Origin: Phlebiopsis flavidoalba
Taxonomy: Eukaryota > Basidiomycota > Agaricomycetes > Polyporales > Phanerochaetaceae
Direction of reading: 5' to 3'
Assembly (NCBI GenBank): GCA_035772785.1
Contig: JAOCPU010000006.1
Coordinates: forward strand, 744,001-808,000
DNA length: 64,000 bases
Shown here: in pieces, positions 46,801-61,703 of the stretch
How positions within the stretch are numbered: the first letter of the stretch is position 1
Layout: each line of letters begins with the position of its first letter
Notes under the pieces: generated by a model
Seen by the model: the letters and a program-made list of their open reading frames with translations, nothing else
The model's database searches: none
Told to the model about the DNA's origin: nothing
Translations under genes and position numbers: made by a program

Positions 46801-48971
46801 TCAGGGAGAACGAGGTTTTTCACTACGCAAGGGAAAGGTGGTGGGATAAGCTAGTTGATGGGCGCACATATAAAATGGGGTACGATCGAGGAGCATATAG
46901 GGTTTACCACTTACCATAAAGAACGGCTTCGTGATAGTCTTCCTTCGGGGTAATTCGCGAACCCCATATTCGTCCTTTGCCTTCTCGACGTTGAACACCG
47001 CCGAGAAGTCGACACAATCGCCATCCACATCGAGTCATAGGCCATGTGACGGCCGACACATATCCTGCGGCCGAAACCAAATGCTGCGACCGCTGCGGGT
47101 TCGCGGACGTGCCTGGGTTCAGCTTGCCGTCCTTTATGAAGCGGTCCGGATTGAAGCGCTAGAGGCTCGGGGTAAGGGCACTTCCTCGTCATGGAGGTAT
47201 GGCCCTGATGTTGCAAAGAGGTTGTTGGTAGATCATCCGTAGATTATATGCCACGTAGAATACCAGGTGTTGGCCACAATCAAGGAACCGGCAGGGATAA
47301 AGTAGCCAGCGTAGATGTCGTCCTCGGTACTCCGGTGACTGAACGTCTTGGCGGGTTTTGTCTCAGCGTCATATCCTTCACAAAATGCTTTGTGGGCTCT
47401 CACCCAAAGGTACGACCGGATGCCATCTCAGCGCCTCCAATACGATGGCCTCCACATATGGCAGTGAAGGGATATCCGAAAAGTCCGGAAGTCGACCTTC
47501 GCACACCGAGTCGATCTCTGCTTGCGCTTTGAGCTGCACCTCGGGGTGAAGCACCCATTGCGAGGAAGAATGACCCTAGTGCAGAAACCGTCTTCAAAAA
47601 AACCATGTACGGTCAATGCATGTACTCCAGACACCGTACGGATACATACCGTGTCCGCTCCACCTACCGATTCGAGTCAATTAATTCATGCGACATGATT
47701 CAGTAAATTGAGTAACACACCAGTGTACATCTGACCCTACTGCACTCCGCAAGACGTCCTCCATGTAGACCTTGTCGCCCGAGTTCCTGTAAGCATCAGA
47801 CTCCATAATGGCAGTCATTGCGCACTCGCGTGCTTCGCCAGCCGCCTGCACATGAGCACATACTGTAAGCACCCACCATCTCTTTAACCGACTATTTTTA
47901 CTTACAATTTGAGCTTTTACTACGTTGAAGGGCCTATGCAGCATTTCCATCACAGACGCGTTTTCCACAGGCGTGCTTCTTTCTTGAATGTGGCACCCGG
48001 GAACCACTCGGGAACATATTTCACTAGAAGGACAGACTAAGCCATGCGGGCATGCGAACGGGCAGTACCACTCACGTATAGGAAGGACGTCCAACGAGAT
48101 ACGAGCCCGCGTTTGTCGTCGCAGAAATGGACTCTACCGCGTGTTCCGCGGTGAGAATGTACGGGTCGTCCTGCGGCCTGACATCGGATGCCGTACGAAA
48201 CGGTTCCATGATCTCCGCGCCCGCCATGCTACATGCCAGTTAGGGGTTAAACCCTCGCGAGACCGAGGTGGGAGACACGCACTGGCGAAGATGGCCTAGC
48301 GGGTTCGTCCGGCTTCGCGAGCAGGTTGCGCAGGAGCAGGTGCGAGGCCTTCTTCTCGACCGGGCGGTACTTCTTCACGGCGTCCGCGTCGAACTCTTGG
48401 CGCGAGAAGTCGCCCGCGCGTCGCGCCACGGCGCACCGTGGTATCGCTGGAAACGCGAGGCCCCAGGCCGTATCCGCATCTGACGGACGCAGATGGTACC
48501 CACGCAATCGCATCTATCAGCTTGGATCACTCACAGTTCGTTCAGCATCGTCATTTCGTGTCTGTATAGGTTGTGTCAGCCGTGGTATTTTCCCATGCTA
48601 CGCTGTGTGTGGGCACCTGTCGGAGTAGTTTGCGGATCGTTTCTCGAGCAGATCGCTGACGACGTCCAGTGTGTTGGCGATGAGGATGTTGCTGCCAAGG
48701 ACATTGAGCCGCACCAATGGCGAGTCTACACGGTTTCGTTAAAAACTCGAGCTGTTGGCTATGGAGTGGGAATTTACTATATTGTTGGCTCCAGCGGATG
48801 TAGGTGTGCCATGCGGGATTTTCAGGTATGTCGCGTAGGTTTCCCACCAGCGGAAGTCCAGGGGGTCCAGGAGGATGCGGAAGTTTGTTCTTCGACCGTC
48901 GGGTATACACCCATGCTACAAGGGCGAAAGCTGCCGTCCACGTCGCGTACGGCCAGGGCAGAGAGAGGCAT
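46801..48971 (-). CDS. Cytochrome P450 monooxygenase
   Basis: Haem-thiolate monooxygenase, ER-anchored, of the multigene families common in wood- and litter-decay Agaricomycetes; substrate unknown. The start at 48971 leads to an N-terminal anchor ([18 protein letters not shown]) and the proline hinge [20 protein letters not shown]. Mid-protein segments include [18 protein letters not shown] and GHRIGGAEM. The meander and haem loop lie at about 47035-47130 with [14 protein letters not shown], where the cysteine ligand codon is 47058-47060. Val replaces the usual Pro after Cys. The I-helix and ExxR regions are in the most damaged part (47240-47680) and could not be read with confidence. A final intron at about 46852-46915 precedes a short last exon ending EKPRSP with TGA at 46801-46803. 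Confidence 0.86.
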
Positions 48972-51134
48972 GGCTACAAGAGCGCAGGTCAAGGGCGTAT
49001 GTCGACGGGAGAGAGCAAAGAAAAAACTACTCCGCTGTCGGTTACACCATTATATGGGCACAGTCGGGTGGTCATCGGGCCAGCCGCAGCAACAACGATC
49101 TTGATGGCGTCGTGGAAGTTTCAGTTGGGCACATAGCGAATGAGGAGGCGAAGACGAGCCTAGTTGACGCGCCACATATTACTATAAAAGTCAGAATAGT
49201 GATACATGCGTTGCGTTGGGTGGGAGTTTCCATCAAGACTCACCCTGGATGTGACGACCCTGCCAATGTCTCTATTCACACAGGCATCACTTTTGCGGGG
49301 ATGCACCCCAGGGAAAGTAGCAAAGAAGGAATGGCACGGTAAATTTTCAGTGTTCAGGCCACAAAGAAGGCGAAGATAGGTTAAGAATTCGGATATGCAT
49401 GGTCTTGGCTTACCACCTCGAATCCCGAGAACGCGACCCTTGACGCTATTCAAATCCCACGACACGTTTTCCATCTGTTGCTACGCCAGCATTATTAAAA
49501 TGATCATACGTTGAAGACTGTGCTCACACACCAAAATTGTAGAAGTAGAAGTTGCCTGTGAGCAAGTTTTATACGTAGTCTAGTCTTTAGGTGTCAGATG
49601 CGCCCAACGCCTGGGGTTTGGCCAGGAGCGCGTCGATCTCAGGGGCGCTAAGCTGTGAGGATCTGCACATGCAGCATGCAGAGGGTGGCCGCCGGCCCGA
49701 CTCTCGACGCCTATCGCGGTCTGAAGACGATCATGTTTCATTGCGAGCACAGGCAATATTCGGCCGGGGAAGTATACAGCGGCTTAAATTCTGGGTGGCA
49801 CAGGATTTATTGAGTGTTTTACACGTGAGACATGGGGTACACAGGTTCCAGAATGTGGCGAGTGCGTGTGTGGGTCAAATAAACACGGAGAAGGCTCCCC
49901 CCACTGCACCTCAACCGTGAGCACCCAGAACAAACATTCAGGACTCGCTCTGCGTAATGTTGTCGTTGTTGCGCTGCTTTGCAGCGTCGATCCGCATAGA
50001 GAGAACTGCGTACGCACGACGGCTTAGTAAAGCCCGCAGGCCCCGGAGTCCCCCGGCTCGTTGGTAATGGGGGGACGGAAGCAGTTTGCACATCAGTGTC
50101 TAGGCTGACGTTCAAAACTTGTGCACCCGCCTCGGACATGCGACCATCGTCCATGAGCGCTGAGCAGCCTGCGTGCATGATTCAGCGAAACGCGGGAGCT
50201 TGCAGTGGCGCGACCGGTGTTGCGATACGTCCAACATGATCATTGATACAACACCCGCCTTGTTGCGGCGTGTTGCTGCTCGTGGAGAATGTGGGCCGAA
50301 AAATTGTCAGCACGATAAGCGCAGTTTCTCCCCTCTCTCCCATGCACATAAGCCGGACGGCCGCAGGGCGCGAGTATCTGCTGGAGAGAGCGAAATTGGC
50401 ACGACAAGATGAGCGAGAGACCATTAGCGTGTCAGCTGGCGATATCGAGCGCGCTGTAGATCCTCGGAGGCGACAGAGTGTGAGAGGGTGATGGTCACAT
50501 TGAGCTGACCGCGAAGATACTGCGAGGGGGTGTAGGTCCGCACATGGGTTTGAGGCGTCGGTGTCGCCTTGGGTTAGGCAGGCTGTGCGGTGATGCTTGA
50601 GTGTCAGGGTGCGGGGAGAGGATGCGACCAGAGCGAGCCCCCCCCCCCCCCCCTCCCCTCCCCTGTGGATGTATGCGGGTTTTATAACGTCAAAGTCATG
50701 GACGCCGTCCAGTAAACTGGGAGCAGGAGCTGCAAACCCTATCCGACCGACGCGCACGGGTCGGCCGCTCAGGGCCAGGGCGGTCTCCCGGAATCGCGGC
50801 ACCGGTGCAGCAGGCTGGCTCGCTGCCTAAACAGGCACAGAAAACACGGCAATTGGCAGATAGCCGGCCGCTCGCAAACGTTGATCCAGCGTCGCCACTA
50901 CAAAATTGTTGGCATAAACATGCTCCCCTGGCCTCCACCTCCAATCAGATGGGCCCAGCCGCCCCTCCGTCACCAGCCCATTCCTGCCGGGCAAGCCCGA
51001 CAATGACCATACCCGGTTCGCATTGCTGCTGACACTTGTCCCGGTTGTCCACATGAATGCCCATACTTAAGGCCCCCGTGGCCCCCATCACCTCCCCTTG
51101 CTCATTTTTCGTCTTTTCCCCCCCTCCCGACAAA
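48972..51134. other. 2.2-kb gene-poor stretch
   Basis: No conserved protein, tRNA or transposon end was recognised on either strand. A minus-strand open frame at 49160-49474 (MENVSWDLNSVKGRVLGIRG) and a 206-codon minus-strand frame at 50182-50802 have no family signature. The left part should be the P450 promoter and the last 100 bp the DHA1 transporter promoter. A C-run lies at 50638-50653. Confidence 0.4.
50638..50653. repeat. Poly-C homopolymer, 16 nt
   Basis: Sixteen C followed by a further CT-rich segment (to about 50664), in the gene-poor stretch. It is the fourth long C/G run in the window. Confidence 0.85.
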
Positions 51135-53023
51135 ATGGCCTCCCTCGCAGGTCGCAGCACCCGCCACCTCCAACCCAACGACGCTCGACGTCCCCCAGAG
51201 CAGCTCCAAGGCTGCCGCCAGCACAAAGTCCCGCGTCCCTCGACCGCCGTCTCGGAAGTATTGAGCCAGTCATCCTCCACCGTGGCGAGCGTGGACAATG
51301 AACAGGAAGATGACGATGTCAATTCCGAGTTTCACAGAGAAGCATACGGCCCCGAGCCCGGGTGAAAAGGGCTACGACCAGTGGGAGGTCCGCTTCGCGC
51401 CAGACGACCCCGACAGCCCGTACAACTGGTCAAGACTCAAGCGGTGGTACATTACCATCCTTGGCGGTATCCTCGTCTTGAATGCGTAAGTCCGCCTCAG
51501 TTCCATCTTCACCTCCCAGCTGACCAGAGATCGTAGTACATTCGCGAGTTCTGCTCCATCTGGAATCATTGTTCAGATGATGCAAAAGTTCCACTTTGGC
51601 CGCGAAAGTGGCAACTCTCACTATTGCCCTGTTCGTAACGGGCTACTGCATTGGTCCTCTGTTCTGGGGACCACTATCGGAAAGTTATGGCCGTAAACTC
51701 CCTCTCCTCGTCGGCTTCACCATCTACACATGCTTCCAAGTCGGCTGCGCTCTCTCGCCCAACACCGCTGCCATCTTGATCTTCCGATTCCTTGGCGGTA
51801 CATTCGCGGCTGCTCCTCTCGTCATCAGCGGGTAAATAGCGACGATCATCCTTGTACCACCTTTATCTAACGTCATTTTTAGTGCTTTGATTTCCGACAT
51901 GTGGGATGCCACACACTCGTGGCAAGGCGCTGGGTTTCTTCACCCTCGCGCCCTTCGCCGGCCCTGCATTGGCCCCAACGGTCAGCGGCTTCATGAACGT
52001 CGCAGGAGTCAACTGGCGTTGTGGGTCTTCTGGGTCATGACGATCTTCGCCGGTGTCTGCACAGTCCTTGTGTTGTTCACCGTACCAGAGACGTTCACGT
52101 AAGCATATCCATATCTCCTTAAAGACTTCATCTAACCGCGTAAACAGTCCGTACTTACTCGTCAAGCGTGCTCAGAAGCTCCGCAAGGAGACTGGCGATA
52201 ACCGGTACTGGGCTCCGCTCGAGAAGCGTCAGCTCACCCTGACTCAGCGTCTCGAGCAAACTATCGCGCGGGCCGTTCAAGGTCTTCTTTCGCGAGCCCA
52301 TGCTTATCGCCGTTACCATGTACATGAGTGTAAGTCACCATCACAATCAGAACTACACCTCGCCTGACAATCTTCTCTGCAGTTCGTCTACGGATGCATC
52401 TACCTCCTCTTCGAGGCGTACCCCATCGTCTTCACCGAAGGTCACCACTTCAGCACTGGTATCTCCGGCCTGATGTTCCTGCCCATCTTCGTGGGTGGTA
52501 CTATCGGCGTCATCACCTACCTCATCTGGTGGAACCCTCGGTACGAACGTCTCGCAGCTGAGTTCGCTCCCGCGCCAGTGCCTCCCGAGTACCGTCTCGA
52601 GCAGGCAATGTGGGCGGCCCCCATCTTCGCCGTCTCGTTCTTCTGGTTCGGCTGGACCTCGTACCCGCACATAAGCTTCTGGGCACCGATGACCGCCGGC
52701 GGCGGCATCGGCTTCTCCACCATCTGGATCTTCCTTGCCCTCTTCAACTACATCATCGACGCCTACCTCTTCGTCGCCGCGTCCGCGCTCGCTGCCAAAC
52801 ACCGTCATCCGATCGCTGTTCGGCGCGAGCTTCCCGCTCTTCGCGACGCAGATGTTCGAGACGTTGAAACCCCCGCTGGGCGTCCACCCTCCTCGGCCTC
52901 GTATCAGTGGCCATGGCGCCCATCCCATTCATCCTCCGCAAGTATGGACCCACCCTGCGACGCAAGTCCAAATACGCGCCCTCGCGACCGCCAGTCCCCA
53001 AGAAGGCTGACGACACCGTCTAA
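51135..53023 (+). CDS. MFS multidrug-type exporter (DHA1 family)
   Basis: Proton-antiport drug or metabolite exporter of the plasma membrane. The start at 51135 gives a long hydrophilic N-terminus, Ser/acid-rich, leading to FAPDDPDSPYNWSRLKRWYI, the typical entry to helix 1. Then ATLTIALFVTGYCIGPLFWG, the motif-A loop SESYGRKLPLL, SGALISDMWDA after an intron at about 51833-51881, the region read as FAGPALAPTVSGFMNVAGVN, VMTIFAGVCTVLVLFTVPET, SFVYGCIYLLFEAYPIVFTE, IGVITYLIWWNPRYERLAAE, and AYLFVAASALAA near the end. The C-terminus is KKADDTV with TAA at 53021-53023. Introns at about 51486-51538, 52099-52148 and 52331-52382 have good borders. Single-base indels occur near 51598 and 51915. Confidence 0.92.
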
Positions 53024-53586
53024 TCGGTGTCGCGCGTCGCTTGGCTTCGTCTATCCTTATGGTGTATTGTATGGGTTTCCTGTTGGGTCACGGACTCTTA
53101 ATCTTTAGACTTTAACGATCTAATCACGTCTCTTCACGCTTTACAATCTGTTCTCTTCTCAATATCTACCCCATGTCGCATCTCACTTAGTACAGCATAA
53201 TCGCAGCCTAGATCGTACTCTGTAGCAATACCCGCAACATTTCTACTTGCATCTCAATGAAAGCTTTTCGCTACCCTACCTTGACCAAATCTGTGTGAGC
53301 GCCCCGCCACAACACTTGATGCGCCGCGGACCACCGCCAGCAGCAGTCGGGCCGACGACCTATCACGCACGGCCAAGCTTATCTGCGACTACCAGTATCT
53401 CGGAATTGTTCAGATCGATCAGGTCGCTCAAGGTACATTGCTGCTGCACCCACAGGACCCACACGAACACGACGGCAGCCCGGGATGCCGCGGACGAGTC
53501 ATGGGAACGCGTTATAAAGCCTCTCGTGGTTGCACACAAGCCACCTGAATACTTACTCTGCAGCCCATCCACAGAGCCACGACACG
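53024..53586. other. Spacer between DHA1 exporter and gamma-glutamyltransferase
   Basis: 3' UTR of the exporter (AT-richer, 53030-53240) then the promoter of the downstream gene, which includes a TTATAAAG box at 53512-53519. Open frames here have no recognised domain. Confidence 0.45.
53512..53519 (+). promoter_or_regulatory. TATA box of gamma-glutamyltransferase
   Basis: TTATAAAG about 70 bp upstream of the ATG at 53587, a plausible core promoter distance. Confidence 0.45.
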
Positions 53587-56098
53587 ATGAAGATCGACTG
53601 GAGCAAGGTAGACTACCCCGAGCCCGTGCTGCAGCGCTTCCCGAGCCGCAGGTCCGTCGTGTTTGGCACCAAGGGCGTCGTGGCGGCCCTCGCAGCCGCT
53701 CGCGGTCGAAGCGGGCCTCGAGATCCTGCGCAAGGGCGGCAACGCCGGTACGCTTTCCCTCTTCCTCTCCTACCCCGCCCGCTCACAGAGGCGTTTCCTA
53801 AGCGGACGCAGCGGTGGCGACCTCGGCGGCGCTGAACGTCACGGAGCCGTGCAGCTGTGGCATCGGCGGGTGCGTGCGGCGTTAGCTTTTGCGCTGGAAA
53901 ACTCTCTCACGGACGCGTGAAGGGACGCGTTTTGTCTGTTTTATGACGCCAAGACGAAGACGGTCAAAGCGTTCAACGGCTCGGGGCGGTCCCCGCAGAA
54001 GCTCACGATCGACTATGTGCGCGCGCAGGGCGTGACGGGGGACAGTATCCCTGCGACCAATCTGAACTGCGTCACCGTGCCAGGTCGGTGTCTTTGCGTT
54101 ATGGCACGGACTCTGAGCAGCGTATTGAACCTCTACCTTAGGAGCTGCTGCAGCATGGGTGAGTACAGTCGAGAAACTCGGCAGCGGGACAGTCACCCTC
54201 GCCGACGTCCTCGCCCCCGCCATCCGTCTCGCAGAAGAAGGGTATGCCTCGCCCCCTCCCGCCTCCCCATATCCACTCATCGACCCACAGACACCCCGTC
54301 TCGGAGCTCACAGGCCTCGGCTGGGCGCGCTCCGAGCGGCTCATCAAGGGAGCCTCGCCGAACGCAGACGAGATGCTGCTGAACGGCAAGGCGCCGCGCG
54401 CGGGCGAGATCATGAAGAACCCGACGCTCGCGCGCACTACGTTCCGCACGCTCGCTGGGGCCGAGGGCAAGGACGGGTTCTACAAGGGTGCGCATCGCGC
54501 GGAGGCGATTGTTGAGCTTGTGCGCAGCAAGGGCGGGGTCATGGAGCTCGAGGATTTGGCGAGGCATGAGACGGACTGGGTCGAGCCGATCTTTAGTTAT
54601 ACGTTTAATGATGAGGTGACGGTGTTCGAGTGTCCGCCGAATGGACAAGTGGGTGTCACAGATTTTTGATATGTACCAGTTTGATTTACGACTTGGCAGG
54701 TCTGACCGCTCTCGTCGCCCTCGGTATCCTCGACAGTTTGGAGGAGCAGGGGAAAATCAAGTCGCTGCTCGAAATGGAGCTCAACTCCGCGGAGTACCTT
54801 CATACACTCGTGGAGGGACACTTCGGTTAGTGGAGGTGAACTCTGGCCTACTCCAATCCTTTACTTATCTACTCGTCCAGGCTGGCCTTTGCTGGTCAGT
54901 CACTAGAGCCATCTGCCCGGGCCAGGCCTATATTGACGGCTCTGCAGACAGCCAAACATTACATCTCTGACCCGGCTGTATGCCCCGTTCCAGTGAAGGA
55001 ATTGTTGAGCAAGGTGGGTACCCCGGGTGTGAGACGGCGCATGTACTCACTTTTTCCAGGAATACCTTGCCTCACGGGCCAAGCTATTCGATCCCTCTAA
55101 AACAAATCCCAATGTGGTTCACGTAAGTGCATATATCCATGAGAAGATGTGAGGGACCATGGACTAATATTTTCTTCAGGGTAACCCATTGCACTCCTCC
55201 GACACCAGTGTATTTCACAGGTATAAAGTCGGGTAGTTATTAGCAGGATTGTGTTACTAATTTCTCACTCAGTGTGTCCGACCAATGGGGGAACGCTTGC
55301 AGCTATATTCAGAGAGCAACTATGCAGGTAAGTAACCTTGTGCTGCACTACCGTAGTCCAAAACTAAACACACACTAGGCTTTGGCACTGGCGGTGCGTT
55401 TTCTTTTTGGTTTTAACCAGAAAATATAGTCTGAGTTAAATTATCATTAGCCATCCCAAAGGGGTGCGGTTTCACTCTTCAGAACCGCGGCTCGAATTTC
55501 AACCTGCGGCCAGGACATGCCAACGCTCTCGAGGTAAGACTCGATCCACGCCCATACCACCCAGTCCCAGCTCACCCAACCCGCAGGGCGGCAAACGCCC
55601 CTACCCACACCATCATCCCCGCAATGGCGCTGCGCGGCGAGGAGCTCTTCCTGAGCTACGGCGTGATGGGCGGGTTCATGCAGAGCCGCAGGGGCACGTG
55701 CAGGTGCTACTAAACATGCTCCGCGGGCACACCGCGCAGGGCCGCGCGGTCACGACGCGCCGCGCTTCTGCATCTCCGACGCGGGCAGCCCCGAGACGAT
55801 GACGAGCGGGACGGGCAGCGCGGGCGATATCAACAGCGAGGTGTACTTTGAGGAGGGCATCTCGGACGAGGTGGTTGAGACGCTCCGAGGTTCGTTTGTG
55901 TCTTCTGTGCTGGGTGTGAGTGTATGCTAATTAGTGCGATAGCGATGGGACACGATGCGCGGGCGGGCGGCTGGGTTCGCGAGGTCCATGCTTGGTCGTG
56001 GACAGATCATCCAGCGCGTCATTGACCCCGCTGGGAACAGAGTCTGGGTCGCCGGGTCTGACCCAAGGGCAGACGGCCACGCTGCCGCTCAGATATAG
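53587..56098 (+). CDS. Gamma-glutamyltransferase
   Basis: N-terminal nucleophile hydrolase that cleaves the gamma-glutamyl bond of glutathione and related compounds. The start at 53587 opens [20 protein letters not shown], then [93 protein letters not shown] and DNGFYKG-type text. The small-subunit start is seen at 55195-55290: SSD-T followed after an intron by [20 protein letters not shown]; the expected nucleophile Thr codon is 55204-55206. [35 protein letters not shown] and [20 protein letters not shown] follow. The end reads [20 protein letters not shown] and [14 protein letters not shown] with TAG at 56096-56098. No signal peptide is evident, so an intracellular form is likely. Several introns and indels are present. 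Confidence 0.92.
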
Positions 56099-56204
56099 TT
56101 GCCCACGATACCACCAAATATCGGAAAGGGAAATACATGTACAAACTAGCTGTATAGGAAAACACATGTGCTATTACAATGGGATATCCAGGAGATGGAG
56201 TACG

Positions 56205-57817
56205 CTAAATATTTGTGGGTCCGATCCAAGATCCAAAATGCCACGTGTCTACATGCGCTGCAATCCTCTCCGCACCAATCATCTCTGTGAGCCTGTACTC
56301 GCGGAACGCTTTTGTGCGGTCCGCACCCGTCACGCGGCCCCAGCCGCGCGAGCGGGGGACTACGATGGCAGTCAGGTTGTCCTGCGAAGCCCATCTCCGA
56401 GGCAAAAGGAAATAATGCGGTCTGCGGCTGTTTTGCTTTGGTGTGGCGGCTCCCCGCGCGAGGTCCGATATCTCATCGTCAGATACGACAGAAGACACGC
56501 CGTCGGAGACCAGTGTTATGTGGAGTAGTCCGGTCCTGTCAGACTGGTAAGCATGCAAAACGCGAAATATCCAGAAAATGGACTCGCCATGCAGCAATTT
56601 GTTACGGACTTCAGGTTCTGGTGTGACGCCGAACGGCTTGAATTTGAGGTCGCCGAGACTGGGGGGCGATGTGAGCAGGATGAGTAGGAAAAAATTACAG
56701 GACACATACGCTCGTGGACCTAGTGTTTTTAGCCAAGGCCCCCATCCATCTAGAAATCTGCGGGGGGTCAAGATTGCTATTATTGCTATCGACGTTGAAC
56801 GTACCGAGATTCTCCGAAAGAATCCATAATCAAACCCACTGCCCATAGTTTGACGCAACCTGTGTGCTTCAATGCGGGTATCAGGGTGGTGGTTTTCAGT
56901 CATTGGTAGGTAACCTTTCCAGATTCTACATGAGTCAACAGTACACGGGTATCTCTTTTGACAGAGTGAGGAGGTGTACTTTAGTAATTGGGAGAATATC
57001 ACTCTCACCGACATGCGCTACTGTCAACGCAAGTTTTTGTGCCGAGAAGAATGGCAAAGGTGGGTCATCAAGACTGTGCAGTAATGCGACCGAGGCTGTT
57101 GCACCACATTCCTTGGCTGCGCGTTCAATAGCGAGAGTTCATACGATCGATCTGCAAAATATATTTACGATGAGTTGAATATTTCCGACTGATGCGTGGA
57201 CGCGTAGCGCACCTCAAAGAATGCAAAGCGTTGCTCTTGCCTCCAAGTCCAGCTGACGTTGTGCATCTGGACTGTCCGGCTTCGCCCAAGGAGCAAGGAC
57301 TCCGCCTCTGAAACGCCTGAAATAACCACCAAGTTCTTTCGCCCCATTCCAGCAGCTCTGGGACGTGAGACTTGTGGGCCGATTCGAAGAAGCACGTGAA
57401 GCTCTTGGCGGAGGTATTGAGAGACCCCGTGGAACCGCCGTGTCCGTCGTAGATGCCGACGAAGAGTACTTGTCTGGCAAGAGCTTCCGGGAGGGAACTT
57501 GGATCCCAATCTGCTCCGAGGTGCTTCTTGACGCTTAGTTTCAGTTCCTCGGGGGTCCAAAGAGAGTGCTGAGAACGTGTAAAAGTCCTCCTGGTAGCTA
57601 TGCGGTAATGAGACTGGGCCGCTTTGCTACACGCCGTCAAGTGCTTACCCCCGATTGCCCCTAGAGGTTCGCGACGCCAATTACCTTGGGGTTGTTGAGG
57701 GGTACGCGAGCAGTACCGCCCTATGCCAAAATGAGATTGATGGCGTGCTAGGCTGAGGGGAGGTCCACTTCCCAACTGCTGGACGTACCGGGGGTAGTGA
57801 AGCGTATATAGCGTCAT
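56205..57817 (-). CDS. PP2C-type serine/threonine phosphatase, probably mitochondrial
   Basis: Metal-dependent protein phosphatase. The start at 57817 gives MTLYTLHYPRYVQQLGSG and a basic, Ser/Arg-rich leader suggesting matrix import. ELKLSVKKHLGADWDPSSLP leads to FVGIYDGHGGS (about 57430-57465), whose Asp residues bind metal. Then FESAHKSHVPELLEW, a degraded segment at about 57000-57200, the block GDLKFKPFGVTPEPEVRNKL (about 56600-56660), LVSDGVSSVVSDDEISDLAR and SQDNLTAIVV with the last metal-binding Asp. The tail reads RTKAFREYRLTEMIGAER and the frame as read stops at 56205. The central third is the least certain because of indels. It is convergent with gamma-glutamyltransferase, about 105 bp away. 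Confidence 0.88.
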
Positions 57818-58400
57818 GGTAATGGAGCTCTGGTGGGTGCGTGACAAAGGCCGGGCAAGCGAGAGCGGACGGGCGAGTACAGACGTAGAGAGGCCGCCAT
57901 GCGAGGATACAGGGTATCGCACCCATGAAACGATGCATGAAGTGAGGTTGGACACAGATAGGCTATGTATGAGGGCCTGTCACTCTGGCAGCGGATAGCT
58001 GCACGCCCCTGGCAGACGGATGTGGGCTCATGTAGGAGGCCATAGCGGATTAGCCAACCTGAATTTCGTGCATCGCCCCGATTTCTAGTTCCCTCATTTA
58101 ACACGCGCCGAGCCCAAAGTCGTCATATGTTCCTGAACACACATACCGTCACTGTAAGATTGTCTGCGAAAACTACTTGGCCTCCAACCACAGCCGGTTT
58201 GTAGCACAGCATGACGAGTCAGGACTCTGACCACAAAACCGTGCCGAGCGCGTTACACGTGAGCGAGGGCAGGATATCCGGATTTGGCACCCCGCCCCCC
58301 CGGAGGCCGTTTGTCACCCCTTCGCGTCCTCGACCGCCACCACACCGCTCGCTCGGCTGTCCGCACAGGAATCCCTCCTCACATTTCTCTTTCGACCTTC
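57818..58400. other. Divergent promoter region, PP2C and AFG3
   Basis: About 580 bp between two divergent genes for mitochondrial proteins. No coding similarity was recognised. A plus-strand open frame begins at 58211 upstream of the chosen AFG3 start, but its text lacks family features. Confidence 0.45.
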
Positions 58401-61045
<2,645 letters not shown>

Positions 61046-61703
61046 TCTATCGCTCTCCGTTGTGCCTTGGGATGTTGCTGTCGCTGTAATCTTCCATTGT
61101 ATCCATGTCATCGCATAGTACCTCACCATCATCTCACTTAATACACATCCCCGCATCACTATCGTATACTGCGCATGATTGCTCGGAAGCACATCTATAC
61201 CACCACTAGACGACAGGACGACTCAAAGTCAACATCATGCACGACCCAGTAGCTAGCGCATTGGCAAGACCCCGACGAAAAAAGAAATCTGACTCTAGTA
61301 GTTGCCGGGTAGCTAGGTAGCAGATCACGAACGTCACGGCCGTTTTTTGTTGAACCGACAAATCAAAGTTATTTGCATTAGGAGTGTGTAGATGCCATAA
61401 GAAGTCCGACCAATTTAAAAGGATAAGCTTACATACCAAGATAGCATAGCGATAGAAAGACGTGCAAAACGAGCAATGAATGATCCGGGATGATAAAGCC
61501 TGAACCTGACCAAGAGAGAGGAGATGGGGACATACAGACACCGAGTGTCGAACATATTCATAGTGATCGTGAAAATTGGGAGAATATCATGCAGTGAATT
61601 CCGATGAGATGGGTATAGAGAAAGGAGGCCGGGCTAGGGTCGAGACAACTAGTATTGTCGAGTGGCCAGTGCCCGGATTTCATAGAGGAATGAGCGCTCG
61701 GGC
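61046..61703. other. Intergenic between convergent AFG3 and Byr4-like genes
   Basis: AT-richer 3' flanks of two convergent genes; no conserved coding text seen on either strand. Confidence 0.5.

Noticed and set aside
45077..48971. A mating-type B locus (pheromone receptor) candidate
   Set aside because: The receptor-like text matches Git3-type rather than STE3-type helices, and no CAAX pheromone precursor was seen nearby.
52353..52928. 191-codon minus-strand acidic open frame
   Set aside because: Antisense to the DHA1 exporter; high GC codon bias produces a long shadow frame.
46801..56098. Secondary-metabolite gene cluster (P450, exporter, gamma-glutamyltransferase)
   Set aside because: No backbone synthase, terpene cyclase or pathway regulator is present, and a 2.2-kb empty gap separates the P450 from the exporter.
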